From Trogon surrucura (lineage: Eukaryota; Chordata; Aves; Trogoniformes; Trogonidae), in assembly GCA_020746105.1 (NCBI GenBank), contig CM036618.1, positions 95,164,122 to 95,228,121 on the forward strand: 64,000 nucleotides of DNA, written 5' to 3'. The stretch's first letter is position 1. Each line of letters starts with the position of its first letter. This document shows, piece after piece, positions 23,718 to 35,902 of this stretch. The position numbers and the translations under genes are program-made. The notes under the pieces are model-generated. The model did no database searches and was not told the origin of the DNA. It saw nothing but the letters and a program-made list of their open reading frames with translations.

Positions 23718-24751
23718 TATGGTAGGTTGACCCTGGCAGGACACCAGGTTCCCAGCAAAACTGCTCTGTCACTCTCCTTCCTCAACTGAACAGGGGAGAG
23801 AAAATATAATGAAAGGTTTGTGAGTTAAGGACAGGGAGATCACTCACTAATTACAGTCATGGGCAAAACAGAGTCAACCTGGGGAAAATGAATGCAAGTT
23901 ATTACTGATAAAGTCAGAGTAGGATAATGAGAAATAAAATCAAATCTTAAAAGCGCTTTCCCACACCCCTTCCTTCATCCTGGATTTAACTTTACTCCTA
24001 ATTTTCTGTCCTCCCCTGCAGTGGTGCAGGGGCACAGAGAATGGAGGATGCGGTCAGTTCATCACATGCTGGTTTTGCTGCTCCTTCGTCCTCAGGGGAA
24101 GGACTCCACCTCATACTATTTCGCTGCTCCAGTGTGGAGTCCCTCACATGGAATACAGCCCTCCACAAACTTCTCCAGTGAGTCCTTCCCACGGGCTATA
24201 GTTCTTCACTAACTGTTCCAGTGTGGGTCCCTTCCATGGGGTACAGTCCTTCAGGAAAAGACTGCTTCAGTTTGGGTGCCCCACAGGGTCACAGGTCCTT
24301 CTCCAGTGTGGACTCCACAGGTTCTGCCAGGAGCCTGCGCTAGGCTGAAGTCCTCCCGACGCTGCCAGTGGATAACTGCTCCCCCATGAACCTCCATGGC
24401 TTGCAGGGGGACAGCCTGTTTCACCATGGTGTTCACCCCAGTCTGCAGGATAATTGCTGCTCTGGCACCTGGAGCACCTCCTCTCCTTCACTTACCTTGG
24501 TGTCTGCAGAGCTGTTTCACATATTCCCACTCCTCTCTCCAGCTGCAATTGCTGTTGGGCGGCTTTTTTTCTCTCTTTTTAAATGTGTTATCCCAGAGGC
24601 ACTACCATCGTCACTGGTGGGGTGTCCTTGGCCAGCATCATGTCCATCTTGGAGCCCTCAGGCATTGGCTCATTCAGACATCGGGGAAGCTTCTAGCAGC
24701 TTCTCACAGAAGCCACCCATGTAACCTCTCCCACTACCAAAAGCTGTCACA
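23718..24751 (-). mobile_element. Solo ERVL-type LTR (1034 bp), copy 1
   Basis: A long avian LTR flanked by a perfect 5-bp duplication ATGTT. The low end is TATGGTAGGTTGACCCTGGC (the expected terminal CA, seen here as TG, is mutated to TA). The high end is GCTGTCACA, so on the minus strand it begins TGTGACAGC. The middle (about 24120-24480) is a run of degenerate units with CTCCAGTGTGG...CCCAC.GGG spacing, which generates long chance frames (24368-24724 and 24396-24851). These frames are not proteins; the same blocks recur in the opposite orientation at 62033-63336. I infer minus orientation because copy 2 has its AATAAA on the plus strand at the equivalent place. Here that site is degenerate (GTTATT at 23898-23903). 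No internal ERV sequence adjoins. Confidence 0.85.
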
Positions 24752-24756
24752 ATGTT
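24752..24756. repeat. Target-site duplication, right copy (ATGTT)
   Basis: Exact match to 23713-23717 on the other side of the LTR. Confidence 0.85.
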
Positions 24757-25834
24757 GCAAGTCCAGTTTTCCGGACTTGCAGCTGCAAAAAGGGTACTGG
24801 TTCCCTGTCTCCCATGCGCTTTTGAGCATAGTGTGTAGCTACAGCCTGTGAAAAAAAAAAATGTTACTGATCCTTTCTTTGACTCAGGCAAAAAAATCAG
24901 TGACTGGGAAGAATGTGCACCAAAATTAATATTTTTTCCTTCTCAGCAGAAAAGATACCATCAACAAGCCCTGTAGGACAAGCTTTCTACCAAGTACTCT
25001 CTGTGCGTCCTGGCACTACTCTTATTTCTACACACTGTCTGTGTTACATCCTGATTCCTATGGAAGGCAAAATCCTTATCTTGCTGATTTCTAAAATTGC
25101 TCGTTCCACTCAGGTACAATGAGAACTGAGCTTAATCCCTTGGTTTTGCTGACAGTACATTATGTGCCTGGAGGCCATTGTACCTGCTTTACAGACCATA
25201 TGGAGCCACCAAGCTATAAGGAAGTGTAAGAGTAAGCGGGATAAATTCTGCATAGCTTCGCACGCTTACAGCGAATACTATTGTTTGAACAATCATTTCT
25301 ACAGCAGCAGCAGCATATTTCCCTGGGGAAACCTGCAAAACGTGAAAGACTTCCCACTCATCCTATTATCGATGCCCTTGTATTGATTCCTTCTTCACAT
25401 CTGCTGCTCTGAGCTACTTCACATGCAGCACAAAGTCGAATTGTACTCTTCAGCTATATTTCTTTGACAAAGGAACCTGTTTCAGACTGGTGGATTTAGA
25501 CACTAATGGAAGCTGAAAGAAAGTGAAAAGAAGGAGCTCTACTGTTTGTCAGGGCTGGTGTTTGTCTTCATAAGGTAAAACTATCACCCAAACACTCCTT
25601 ATATACAGACTTAAGTCTTGGTTTGCTAATGGCATTGTTATGGGCTCAGAGCATCCTAGAAAGAGAACAAATCTCTTTCACAAAAGGGATGTGATTGAAA
25701 ATGTCTCTTCAGGAGCTGTAACAGGTAGTAAAGTTTGTAACCACTAGCCTGTAAGCTGTGAAAGCAGCTCTTCTCTCTGACTCAGGGAGTGTAAACCAGG
25801 CATTATGGTCTTTTAAATTACAGTAAATTCTGTG
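24757..25834. other. Unassigned intergenic sequence
   Basis: No supported gene or named repeat. A small inverted pair (GTCCAGTTTTCCGGAC) sits at 24761-24776, just outside the LTR. Confidence 0.45.
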
Positions 25835-25876
25835 AGCTTATATAATAGCAAGAATAGCTTATATAATAGCAAGAAC
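25835..25876 (+). repeat. 21-bp tandem duplication (two units)
   Basis: Two adjacent units AGCTTATATAATAGCAAGAA plus one base, at 25835-25855 and 25856-25876. They differ at most in the final base. Confidence 0.9.
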
Positions 25877-28800
25877 AGAGGAGAGCAAACTGTTTCCCTG
25901 CTCATGCAGTGATTCCCTTATGCCTAAAAACATTAGACTGAATTCTATACAGAGTCCCAGGTACCTATGTTACAGGTTTTATCTTAAGCATTTTAAGATT
26001 CACTATATGTCACAGAGGATTAATTCTTCATTAGTTTGGTGTACAGTAAATACGTATACCTACTTCTCCCAGTTCAAAAATGTTAACCTGTCCATTTTTC
26101 AGACCCCTTTTTACTAAGATAGGACAACAAAAAGTGAATTTGGGTAAATTTTCCGTGGATCACATGTACCTTCTTAGTACTGTCCCTTAGCCAAATCTAA
26201 TTTTTCATTTCTGGGTACATCACTTTTCTTGCTCATGGAGTTTTAAGCTGCTTTCTCAGCGTATTCCCCTCTGTATGGCCCCTTTGGCTCAGACCTGGCA
26301 ATTAAGCAGATCCCTGCTTAGGCTGCAGAAACCTGCTAATGTGATCTTCAGCCCTCAGCAGCAATTTTTGGACCAAGTGAAAGAAGGGCCAGGCAAAACT
26401 TTCATTTGTTGTAATAACAAACTGTGTGTGAAAGTCCTGCAGAGGAGTAAGCACTGTGAGTGATTCATGGAGCAGCACTAATTGTACTACCTACTCACTG
26501 ATAAGTTGCACCCTGGGTGAGAGATTAGCCCATAAATCACTGTGGGGAGGTCATTTGTTTGATGTAATCAGTTAGACCTGCCCATTTTGGAAGTCTTCCA
26601 CTTCTTTTCTACTTTTTTTTCCTTTTTTTTTTTTTTTAAAGTGTGTCTCACTAAAGGGAACGACCACAGTTGCATGCACGTCTTCTCCCATTCCCTGCTC
26701 CAATCTATGCATCTCCTTGTCTCTTGCCCAGCTCCCAGATCTTGCAACTTCACATCTTCTCATCAAAATGCTAGCTTCCAGTGAGTGAGTCCTTCAGTTG
26801 CATCTTTCACCCATGGTCTTCAAAGTTGTTTACAAATATACAGGAGTTCAGGCTCTAAACCCATCTGCCTGCTTCATTTTGTAGGTGGAGAAGCTCGGAT
26901 ATACATACCTAAGGAAACAATATGCCCAAGCTCAGGACACTGGCAACATTCTACACCACAGTCAGTGATGTGCCAGTAGCTTGCACAGACTGGACCGCTG
27001 TACAGCTGCTTTGGATAATGATTATCACAGGTCTGTAGCAGAATAAACCTTGCAATTCTTTATTGGTCACCTTCTAGCCTTTTGCCAACTCATTTTATTT
27101 GTTTATGTAATGCCCAAAGGGTGGAGAGGAAAAGCTATTTCACAGGTGGGACTTCACAACAGCACACAAAGACAAAGAGAGTGAGCTTGATGAAGTTTGA
27201 GAGCCTCCTCTGAGCCAGGAGCCAGTCTTCCTGGGCTCTTTATACAGGCTGGGAGCAGGGACTTGAGTGTAGCCAGACACTGCAACCTCTTCTCCCACTT
27301 TCTTAGTGGCCTCATTGCCTATGTTTGAGGCCGTTATGACCAGACCTGCTCTGCTCTTCTCCTTCGGGTACTATGGCACTGTGTCCCAGCCAGCGAGGTC
27401 ACTACCTTGCCAGCTTTGCCATACCCTCACTGAGAAGCCCATTCTTGCTGCTCCTTTGCAGATCATGTTATGAGTCAGTTCCAACAAGTCACTGAGTGAA
27501 TGCAATAGAAGCAACCTCTCTTACACCACTGGAGACAAAGTGATAGAGAATTTCTAATATGGAAAAAGGTGTGGAGTGGAAAAAAGTCATGGATTATATG
27601 GCTCCTGACAAGCTGTTTTCAGATTGTTTTATATCTTTCTAGTCTTCACTTGCAAACTTCAAAGAGCATTTAAACCTTGAAAGATCATGAGCAAAGACTC
27701 AAAAAGGACAGTCACACATCATTATCCCAGGAGCTTAGCAGAGCTCCTAGGGAACTGGGATCTCTAGAACTGTGGCTACAGAAATTCATGGATCTATTGA
27801 GAAATGATTTCTTCTGTGTCAAAGCAAGACTGCCCACATGAAGACCACTGATTTTCTCTAATTTGAGTGGTGCACTGTGTAGCCACAAAGACATGATTCA
27901 GAACTGGCAAAACTTGGATAACCATGCATATGCATCTTACATTTTCCTGTTTGTGACTGTGTCAGATAAGAAAATGAGCAAAACCACAGCAAGAGCCTTT
28001 TTTGCATTATAAGGGCTAAGGGAAGGTTTTGTTTTGTTAGTTGTTTCTAAAAGAAAGCTTCAGTTCTGTCAATAATATAGGATCTCTAAAGTCAATTGCT
28101 TTGTGGTCTACCACTAACTTTCTGCTAAATCAACTTTGTGTTTGCCAAGCAACTTACCTTTTCTGAGGGGAAAATAGGAGCATTGCCTTCCAACAGAAAC
28201 TACATGTATGATAATTTGGCCCATAAAAATCTTGTCTGTGCAAAAAGGGTACTAATGGGTGTGATAATACTTTTGAACATAAAAATGTATGTGTAGCTAA
28301 ATATGCACAAGAGTTTAATTTAATTAGCTGCATTGTTAGGATAGTTTCAGTACTTGTTTACTACTAGTAACTCTATGTTATTCTGTTATTACACATGAGG
28401 ACACCACAACGATCAGTCTACCTACGTTTCTACACAAATACCTATAAATAATTAATAGAATTTCAATTCTGTTATTAAAAAATACCAAGGAAATTAAGCT
28501 GATTTAATTAATTAAAGCTAATAATTCACTTCATTAGCATTCACTTCATGGCAAAGAGACTCACTCACTAATATAAAAATTGCTCATACAAATAAAAGAC
28601 ACATACTTCTATAGAAACCAGTAACACTTAATAACAAAATTAACAGCAAGGGACCAAAATGAAGGTTTAAATATAAACTGAAAGATAGCTTGAAGGAATA
28701 TGAAGAAAAAGCACTCTGAATGACCTCAGAGTTGTGTGCTTGTTCCAGAAACATTTTCATGCCGCTTTCCCTACAATATTGTGAGGTTAGAAACACCTCT

Positions 28801-30039
28801 GGTGAGAATGAGCTCTCTTCTGTCTACTGGCTGCTGTGAAAGGGCTTTTGAAAATTTTAATGAAATATTATTTTTAAAAACAAAACAAAGCAACAAAACA
28901 AACAAACAAAAATCCCAAGGGAATAATCCAGCTTCTGCACAGCCTAATAATGGACAAAGTGACAAGACACTGTAAAACCAGCTTGTCTTGATCACATTAG
29001 ATCCTGGTCTAAACAGAAGTTGGCTGTGTGGGGGCTAAAGCCTAAATGTCAGGACAGCAACACTTTACCTTGGACTTTTCCCCCTAATCTTGGTTTGAAA
29101 CTTCTCAAATTTACAGTTGCAGTCCTGGGGCTATCTTGAACCACGGTCTTTGAAACTTATTCCTCCACTATACTGGCAAAGGGCACTAGTAGGCCTCTGC
29201 GTGTTGGCAGCACATCACTAGCTTTGTTTCTACGGGACATTTTAGCTTTGATTTCCAATAGCCCACTGCTTCCAGCATATCGCAGTAATTAAAAGCTACT
29301 ACTGCTGATAGTAAAGGGTACTGAGAGCAAGCTGCATAAATGTGCATTTTTATCACTTGGTCTGATGTTAAAAGCTCCAAAGAGAATGTAGAGAATATCA
29401 TGTTCATTCTCTGGGAGCTTATGTGGTTGCAGTTCATGATGCCATTATCACCCCTTAACAAATAATCTTGTTGCACAGAAAAAACTTAGTTTCATCATTG
29501 AGTCAAAGTGTAGAAGGCTCTACAGGGTGTGATCTTGTGATTTATAGATCTGGGAAAGTCATCCAGAGTAACAAGTGGATCCTAACGTAACTATATTCAA
29601 TCCACAGCTCTTTCTTCAGGGAACAGTCAAGAAAGCTTGTCCCCTGTCAAGAAATCTTATATGCCACTGGATGTTACTAAGGCACTCTTAAGAGAATGTG
29701 ACTCTAAAATTCACATCTAAACTTTCAAAAAATCAAGGAAAATTCCCTTAGACCATAGAAATATGGTTCATCTTGTAATACATTCTTGTAACATGTATCC
29801 TCCTCAATATTTAGACCGGAAATAAATTACAATAAATTTGTTTAACAAATACAACTACAGAGAGAAGATCCATCTTGTTCATGATATCTTTTTTTACTTT
29901 TGGAAACGCACAAAGATAATCATTCTCTACTCAGACATGCACTGGGAATTCTGACCACTATTGACATGCCTTTAATAGTTTGCAATGAGCAAAACTACCT
30001 TGTAAATTGCCTTCCAATCTTATTGAAATAGCCTGATAC
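25877..30039. other. Unassigned intergenic sequence
   Basis: About 4.2 kb without a supported gene. Features visible: a T-rich tract at 26609-26637; an AAAC/AAAAC simple repeat at about 28877-28911; and a GC-richer block at about 27110-27420. On the minus strand that block has a TATAAAGAGC sequence (near 27240), so it could be an old LTR or promoter, but nothing confirms either. Confidence 0.4.
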
Positions 30040-30330
30040 AAACTGCACCCTAATTGCTAAATTAGGACTGTGTTCTTTGCTGAGCTAATTTCCTTGCTAA
30101 ATGGGCATGTGGTGTGGCAGTTAAGGGCTTTTTATCAGGTTATTACAATGAGGGATTATATGGTTTCAATGTAATTGAATTTTAACGAGAACGACTCTTG
30201 AGCAAATACACCTCCATAAATGATGCAGCACTTGATGCTATGCTGAGAAACTGAAGATGACAATTCAGTTGAGCCAGCTGGGCCTATGAGAGTCTTTAAA
30301 GCTTTAATTAAAAGCGAAGAGAAGTCTTTT
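30040..30330. other. Possible conserved non-coding element
   Basis: AT-rich but low-complexity-free sequence with several homeobox-like cores (TAATTG at 30052, CTAATT near 30086, TTTAATTAAAAG at about 30303). It also has an uninterrupted, balanced composition that resembles vertebrate enhancers. There is no gene or repeat signature. This is only an impression; alignment would decide. Confidence 0.2.
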
Positions 30331-33300
30331 TTTTAACATTATTCTTATCTATCTTCGTCTCCATTCCTGGCCCAGACACAAAGTCCAATGGATCTGAAGG
30401 AGAATCTTGCTTTTGTTTCCAGTTTTCTCAGAACTACTCAATGGGATTCTTTGCTCTGGAAGCCCAACTTGATTGTCAAGCATTCTTTCTTAGATGGACT
30501 TAATAAAAAATACAGCAATGAAAATAATTCACATCCAGCAGTTCTAATGGCCTAGAGTAGATAAAGAAAAACACAGAATACATTGCATGTCTGGTCCATG
30601 TGTAATCTGAGTTAGCATTCTGTCAGAAAATGCAGGCTGAATTCTAGTGGTGGGCTTCAGGTGCTAGCCCTTTCCTAGAGGAGCAGTAAATGTTGGTTTT
30701 GTACATGGTAGTAGAAGAGGTCTGACTTCTCCCAAAGACACAACTTCTCACTGAGGACTGAGACAGCGAGAAATTACTGTGTCTGTATGGAAGAGCTGTG
30801 GAAGAGAAAAATATCTGTCTTAAAGTATGCTCTGATTAGAATTAAGTAAACCTCTCTCCAGTGTGCTGATTATTGAGGAGAGGAAGATGCATGTGATGTT
30901 ACGCAACATCTATGACAGGATATCAAAAAGACAAGTCAAACCTAGACACAAATCCTTCACCGCAAGGAAAGTTAATCCTAGAAGGCTGGGTTTACAACAG
31001 CATTACTTAGCCACTCTCTACTTATAGTAGATAAGGCTGGTGTGGGGCACATAAGTGGTATATGACTCATCTCTGACAGGAAGAAACATTTCTGAAATAT
31101 TGCGAAACAGATAATTTGATAATGCAAATGCAAAGTTTGGGAAGCTCAAAAACCCCCAAGATGCAAAGTAACTAAAGCATTAGGTGAGATGTCAATGTTT
31201 GTCAATAGGGATTGCAGCTATTTCAGCTTGTGAATATGGAAATAAACCTCCAAAAAGAAAACACCTTGATAAGCTCTGTGGCTATTGTGTTTTAATTGTT
31301 GGCGATTTGCAGCTCTGACAATGACGTCTGCTGTGTACCTGTGCAATCACAGTGCACTGGAATGAGCTAATAACTGCAGAGCAGAAGGCTGGCCCGAAGC
31401 CACTGCAGGTGTACACCTTATTGAGTGTCTCATGGGATGAGAAGTGCACTGAGCAAAGGACTTCTGAGACTGCTGAAGCTGTTGGAGTGGCGAAGGGATC
31501 AGTGTGAGCCCATTTTACCCAAAGGAAGATGCACACTAATTAAGGATGTTTGCTTGGCAACTGCCTGCCTCACATGTGCACAGACAAACCACTGGCTGTA
31601 ATGCGATGATATGCTCAGATGCAAAAATATGTCTGATAATAGTTAACCATAACAAGCATATTAGACACTCCTCATTATATCCTTGAAAACCAGCAAGGCC
31701 CAGCTCTCATCAAACCACCGTGAATTCAGCATCACAGTGCTAATATGAAAGAGAATGTACTGATGGCCACTGCTTTTATCTTTACATTTTCTATTACTAG
31801 ACTAAATGCTTGCTGAGAAGAAAGGACTACCTCTGTCCTGCCCTACCCCTATCCATGCGGCTCTGGAGGCTTCTCAAAGGATAGCTGTGGAGCACAACAA
31901 AGAGAGGGCTCACGGGGAGAAAATAAAAATATGCTTAGAATTGTTCCAGTGATCTTGCTATCTAAAGATGACTTCAAACACAAAGACATTTTGAGGCATT
32001 TCAAACACCTAATCATTAAATTAAAGACAATCCTAAATCAGGTGGCAGCACCACTTAGTGGTGAAGACACCAGGAAGCCTGGATACTTTCTGTGCTACTC
32101 ATGGGCTGTGCACTCTGGAGAAAGTCCTTTCACCTCTCGCTGTCCCTGTTTTCTTCCTACTCTACTGTTCAGGCACATGCTGAGGTTCAGGCTGTCTGCC
32201 TGTGTGACCTAGGTGCAATGACACTATGTTAAGGGTTAGAGAGGAATGAGGGCCTTCTCTTCCCCCAGTGTGCTATTTCACATGCCACTTGCAATAAAGT
32301 ACTTCTAAATCTAAGCAGTCAATCTGTCATTTTATATTCACGTGCTAAAATCTCCCTAGGTTCTTAGGAGCCTTCGTAGGCTCCTTTCCCTCTTCTCCCT
32401 TGGCTTTTTATGGTTCTTTGTGTCCCTCACCTTCCCTGGGTCCTTCTCCCAGCTGTGTTAACCCTACAATTTGATATAGTGAGTGTTGTATGTGTTAGTG
32501 AAACTCTTTCTAGCTCTCTGGGAGGATGAGTAACTTCAGTTCTTAAACTTCTCTATGGACATATGGGAGTAAGGTCAATGTGATATGTCTGATCTACCTT
32601 GGAACTCGTCCTGTTTAGGCTTCCAGTCTGTGATGATTTCTGACTCCTAAAAGTCAACATTTAGCAAATGCGTAAGCAAGAGGCAAAAGAGAACTCAGCA
32701 TACAGTGCTGAGTGTTTCTCTGGAGCAATGTTTCACATCAAGACCATGTTTGCAAAAAGCGTCATCATCGTCATCCGAAGGCTTTTTGGTGGAGTGAATT
32801 CAAACTACATTTTCCAGTGTCTAGAAGGTATAATCTGTAACAAATCTACCATATGGCAAAATTTGAGCCTGAGACCCACACTGTGAGTCACTGCTACCAA
32901 ACATGGTTTCAGCACAGTATCCTTTCTTTTTGCCAGCTGTAGAGTGTTAGTTTCTAGTGATGCAGTGACTAAAGGAGGACAATACGCTGCCATTTGCTCT
33001 GATTTGCCACAGGCAATTTCATCAGACAAGCAAACGATTGAGTACACATGGAGAGTGAAGTAACCTCTTAACCCTGAGAGCACTCTTTCCAAGAGGAATT
33101 AGACATGTTGATTTAAGGCTCTATGGGAAAAGTTTGTACTTCACTTAGTTTATTGGTATATCAGAGTGACATTCTAAAAACAGAGATGCAACAAACAGGT
33201 AGTAGTAACAACACAGCAATGTCCTGCAGAGCCATTAAGCCTATAAACTCATTCCTCAAAACATACACATCTCTTGCCTGCTCTCCTGGTCTGTGCAAGT

Positions 33301-34223
33301 GCCATCACATCAAACATGTTTTTTGTATTGTGCAGCTGTGGAAATAAGCTTCCTTCTTTTTTAATAATTTGATTAAACACACACGTGCTCTGGGTGTAAT
33401 TCTGGAATCTCACTCCAGCTCAGCTGCTCAATTAAACTCCTGTGTTGCAGAGAGTGAGTGGAGGGAGCAGCTAGACCGTACAGCTCTGTCCAGTCTTGCT
33501 CTTCTCAGGCAACTCAATCTGTGGGGCTCTACTCCACCCTAAACTGCAGACAGGAGTGCTATTCAATAGCAGCATCTTTGCTACACATAATAGTGCATGT
33601 TGTACTTCTACGTTTCCTTGCCAAACTAAATAAGGGTAGGCATATCCACCAGCTGGTAATTAATTTAGTACCAGGGTTTGATCTGCTGCATGTGTCTAAG
33701 GACAGATACTGAAGAAATAAAGATGACAAAAATCTTCACTCACTATTTCAACCTCTTGGTAGGTCAAATCCTACAGGTATTTGACATTTAACACCTTGCA
33801 GCTGACCTAATCTAGGATCAAGACTGATTTCAGATTAATTGAAAGAAGAAGGAACATGAAAGCCTGAAGTTTTAGAATGAAAGGATGTTTATTTTAAGCT
33901 TCTCTAAAAGGCTTGGGTTCAGGGCAATATGAAGGTTCGGCTTAAGGCTGGATCTGGAAATCTTTGGTCAGTTTCAAAAGTTTAATTTAGACAACTTCAC
34001 ATGGGCTTAAACACAAATCTGTTTGCATTTCAGCTGCTAGTGAAGTAATGGTGAGAAAAATTCTCAAATGTCTAGGGATTTGAGAATGGGACTGATGTTT
34101 GTGAAATCACCAGAGACTGTCCATTTAACTGAAATACTTAATCTTTGGCACAGTGAAGGTCTATGTATCAATGAAGAAAAATTTGGCACTTTGCTAGGTG
34201 GCCAGTGTGTTCAGGCACCTGAA
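30331..34223. other. Unassigned intergenic sequence
   Basis: No supported gene. Open frames stay under 100 codons and show no family motif. The base composition is AT-rich until it changes sharply at about 34224, where the CpG-rich 5' end of the CR1 starts. Confidence 0.45.
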
Positions 34224-34686
34224 ACGTAGGCGAGGAGGAAGCCGGCAGCCCGCGAAACTCAAAAGCGGCCAGAACGGCTGACTCCTTCGGACTGCGCGGA
34301 CAGCGGCAGCGGCAGCTGCTGCAGTAAGAGCGGTTTTTTTCTCCGATTTCTGGGCGGATTGAGGCGAGAGGGGGTTTTGCCGGGGACGGTGAAGCCGAAG
34401 AGGGAGAGCGGGACCCGGAACTGAGAGGGAATCTCGCGAGGCGGGAGCGAGTGACGTAGGCGAGGAGGAAGCCGGCAGCGCGCGGAACTCAAAAGCGGCC
34501 TCAGCGTCTGACTCTTGAGAGCGGCGCGAGCGTGGGGGAGGGGAGGACCTGCTGGACTCTGGTGATCCGCGGGCACAGCGGGTGTTACTGGTGGCTCAGG
34601 GAGGGCGAGGATCGCAGACCCTGGGCATAAGAGGTGAAGGAGTGGTTATTGGTCAATTCTTTTTTTTTTTTTTGTTCTTCCCCATT
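34224..34686 (+). promoter_or_regulatory. CR1 5' UTR, CpG-rich, presumed internal promoter
   Basis: This GC- and CpG-rich leader in AT-rich surroundings is the likely internal promoter of the CR1. A module of about 60 bases occurs twice, 230 bases apart. It begins ACGTAGGCGAGGAGGAAGCC at 34224 and again at 34454, continues CGGCAGC..CGCG.AACTC, and ends AAAGCGGCC plus a CTGACTC. The rest of the two intervals does not match. A T-run (about 34659-34673) lies just upstream of the ORF1 ATG. Promoter function is inferred from position and family knowledge, not shown. Confidence 0.6.
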
Positions 34687-35759
34687 ATGGTTGCCACCAG
34701 ACAGAAAGCCACCACGAGGAGGAGTGTGGGGACCCAAACAGTGCTCCAGCACAAGGACGCAGCTGTGCAGGCTGCCGGCTGCAGGGAGTGCCTGAGCCTG
34801 TGCTTCCCAGAGGCTGCATCTGACAGTGCCTGTGTGAGGTGCGGTCAGTTGGATGATCTCCTCCATCTTGTGGTAGAGCTAAAAGAAGAAGTGGAGAGGC
34901 TGAGGAGCATTAGGGAGTGTGAAAGAGAGATAGATTGGTGGAGCCAGTCCCTGATGCACACACAGCACTCTCCACATGCAACAGGGGATCCCCTCCCCTC
35001 TGGCCATGAGGTCAAAGGAGGGGACCAAGGTGATGAGGGGGAATGGAAACGAGTCCTGGCTCGGAGAGGAAGGTGGGTCCATGCCCAGCCTCCCTCACCT
35101 GCTCAGTTGCCTCTACAGAACAGGTACAGTGCTCTGGAAGAGGAGAGCCATGGAAAAGAAGAGGTGAATGAATGTGGAGACGTAAGGTTGACTTCGCTGA
35201 CCAAGTCAGACCCATGCATCAGGACTAGTTCAACTAAAAAGAAAAGGAGGGTAGTTGTCATTGGTGACTCCATACTGAGGGGAACAGAGGGTCCCATTTG
35301 CCGTCCAGACCCAGTCCACAGGGAAGTCTGTTGCCTCCCTGGAGCTCGGATTAGGGACATTACTAAAAAACTTCCCAGGCTGGTGAGTCCCACTGATTAT
35401 TACCCATTGTTGATTGTCCAGGCTGGCAGTGATGAGATCAATCATAGAAGTACTCAGAGAATTAAAAAGGACTTTAAGTTGTTAGGCCAGGTGATCAAAG
35501 GATCGGGGGCACAGGTAGTTTTCTCATCTATCCCTTTAGTAGGTGACAGGAGTAGTGAAAGGAAAGGAAAAGAAAAGTACATGCAGTTAATGCATGGCTC
35601 AAAGACTGGTGCCTCCAGCAACGTTTTGGGTATTATGATCACGGGGAAGTTTATGCAGTACTGGGCATGAGAGATATAGATGGTGTAGACCTGTCTAAGA
35701 GAGGGAGGAGAATACTTGCTGGAGAGTTGGCGGGATTAATAGATAGGGCTTTAAACTAA
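34687..35759 (+). pseudogene. CR1 ORF1: zinc-binding motif, coiled coil, SGNH-hydrolase-like domain; one frameshift
   Basis: ORF1 of the CR1, thought to act as the RNA-binding or chaperone partner of ORF2. I place the start at the ATG at 34687; an in-frame upstream ATG at 34582 would add 35 residues that include a poly-Phe tract coded by the T-run. Counting from 34687, residues 32-52 hold a CxxC...CxxC pair (C32, C35, C49, C52). A leucine- and glutamate-rich likely coiled coil follows (about 54-80). An SGNH or esterase-like domain starts at VVVIGDSILRG, with the nucleophile Ser at residue 195. A block with the usual Asp (AGSDEI) and an FSSIPLV strand come next. The frame is lost between about 35540 and 35585: frame 1 runs on to a stop at 35670, while the family-like C terminus (NAWLKDW, then DGVDLSKRG) is in frame 3 and ends at TAA 35757. 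In that block the usual catalytic His position reads Asp. Confidence 0.83.
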
Positions 35760-35902
35760 GTTGGAAGGGGGAAGGGGATAAAACCCGAGTCTCTACACAT
35801 GAGCCAAGGGGAAGTATCCCAGAGTTAGGCATAAAAGGCACAAGCAACGGTAACAGATGCTCCATTAAATCTCTGAAGTGTCTGTATACCAATGCAAGAA
35901 GC

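Noticed and set aside
24368-24851. Overlapping frames of 118 and 151 codons
   Set aside because: They lie in the non-coding unit array of an ERVL-type LTR with exact target duplications, and the same array recurs inverted at 62 kb.
27110-27420. GC-richer block with minus-strand TATAAAGAGC, considered as an LTR or promoter
   Set aside because: No matching ends, duplication or polyadenylation signal found; left unassigned.
34259-34576. 105-codon minus-strand proline- and arginine-rich frame in the CpG-rich region, possibly a host promoter or first exon
   Set aside because: It sits inside the CR1 5' UTR, which runs directly into ORF1; the CpG richness is explained by the element.
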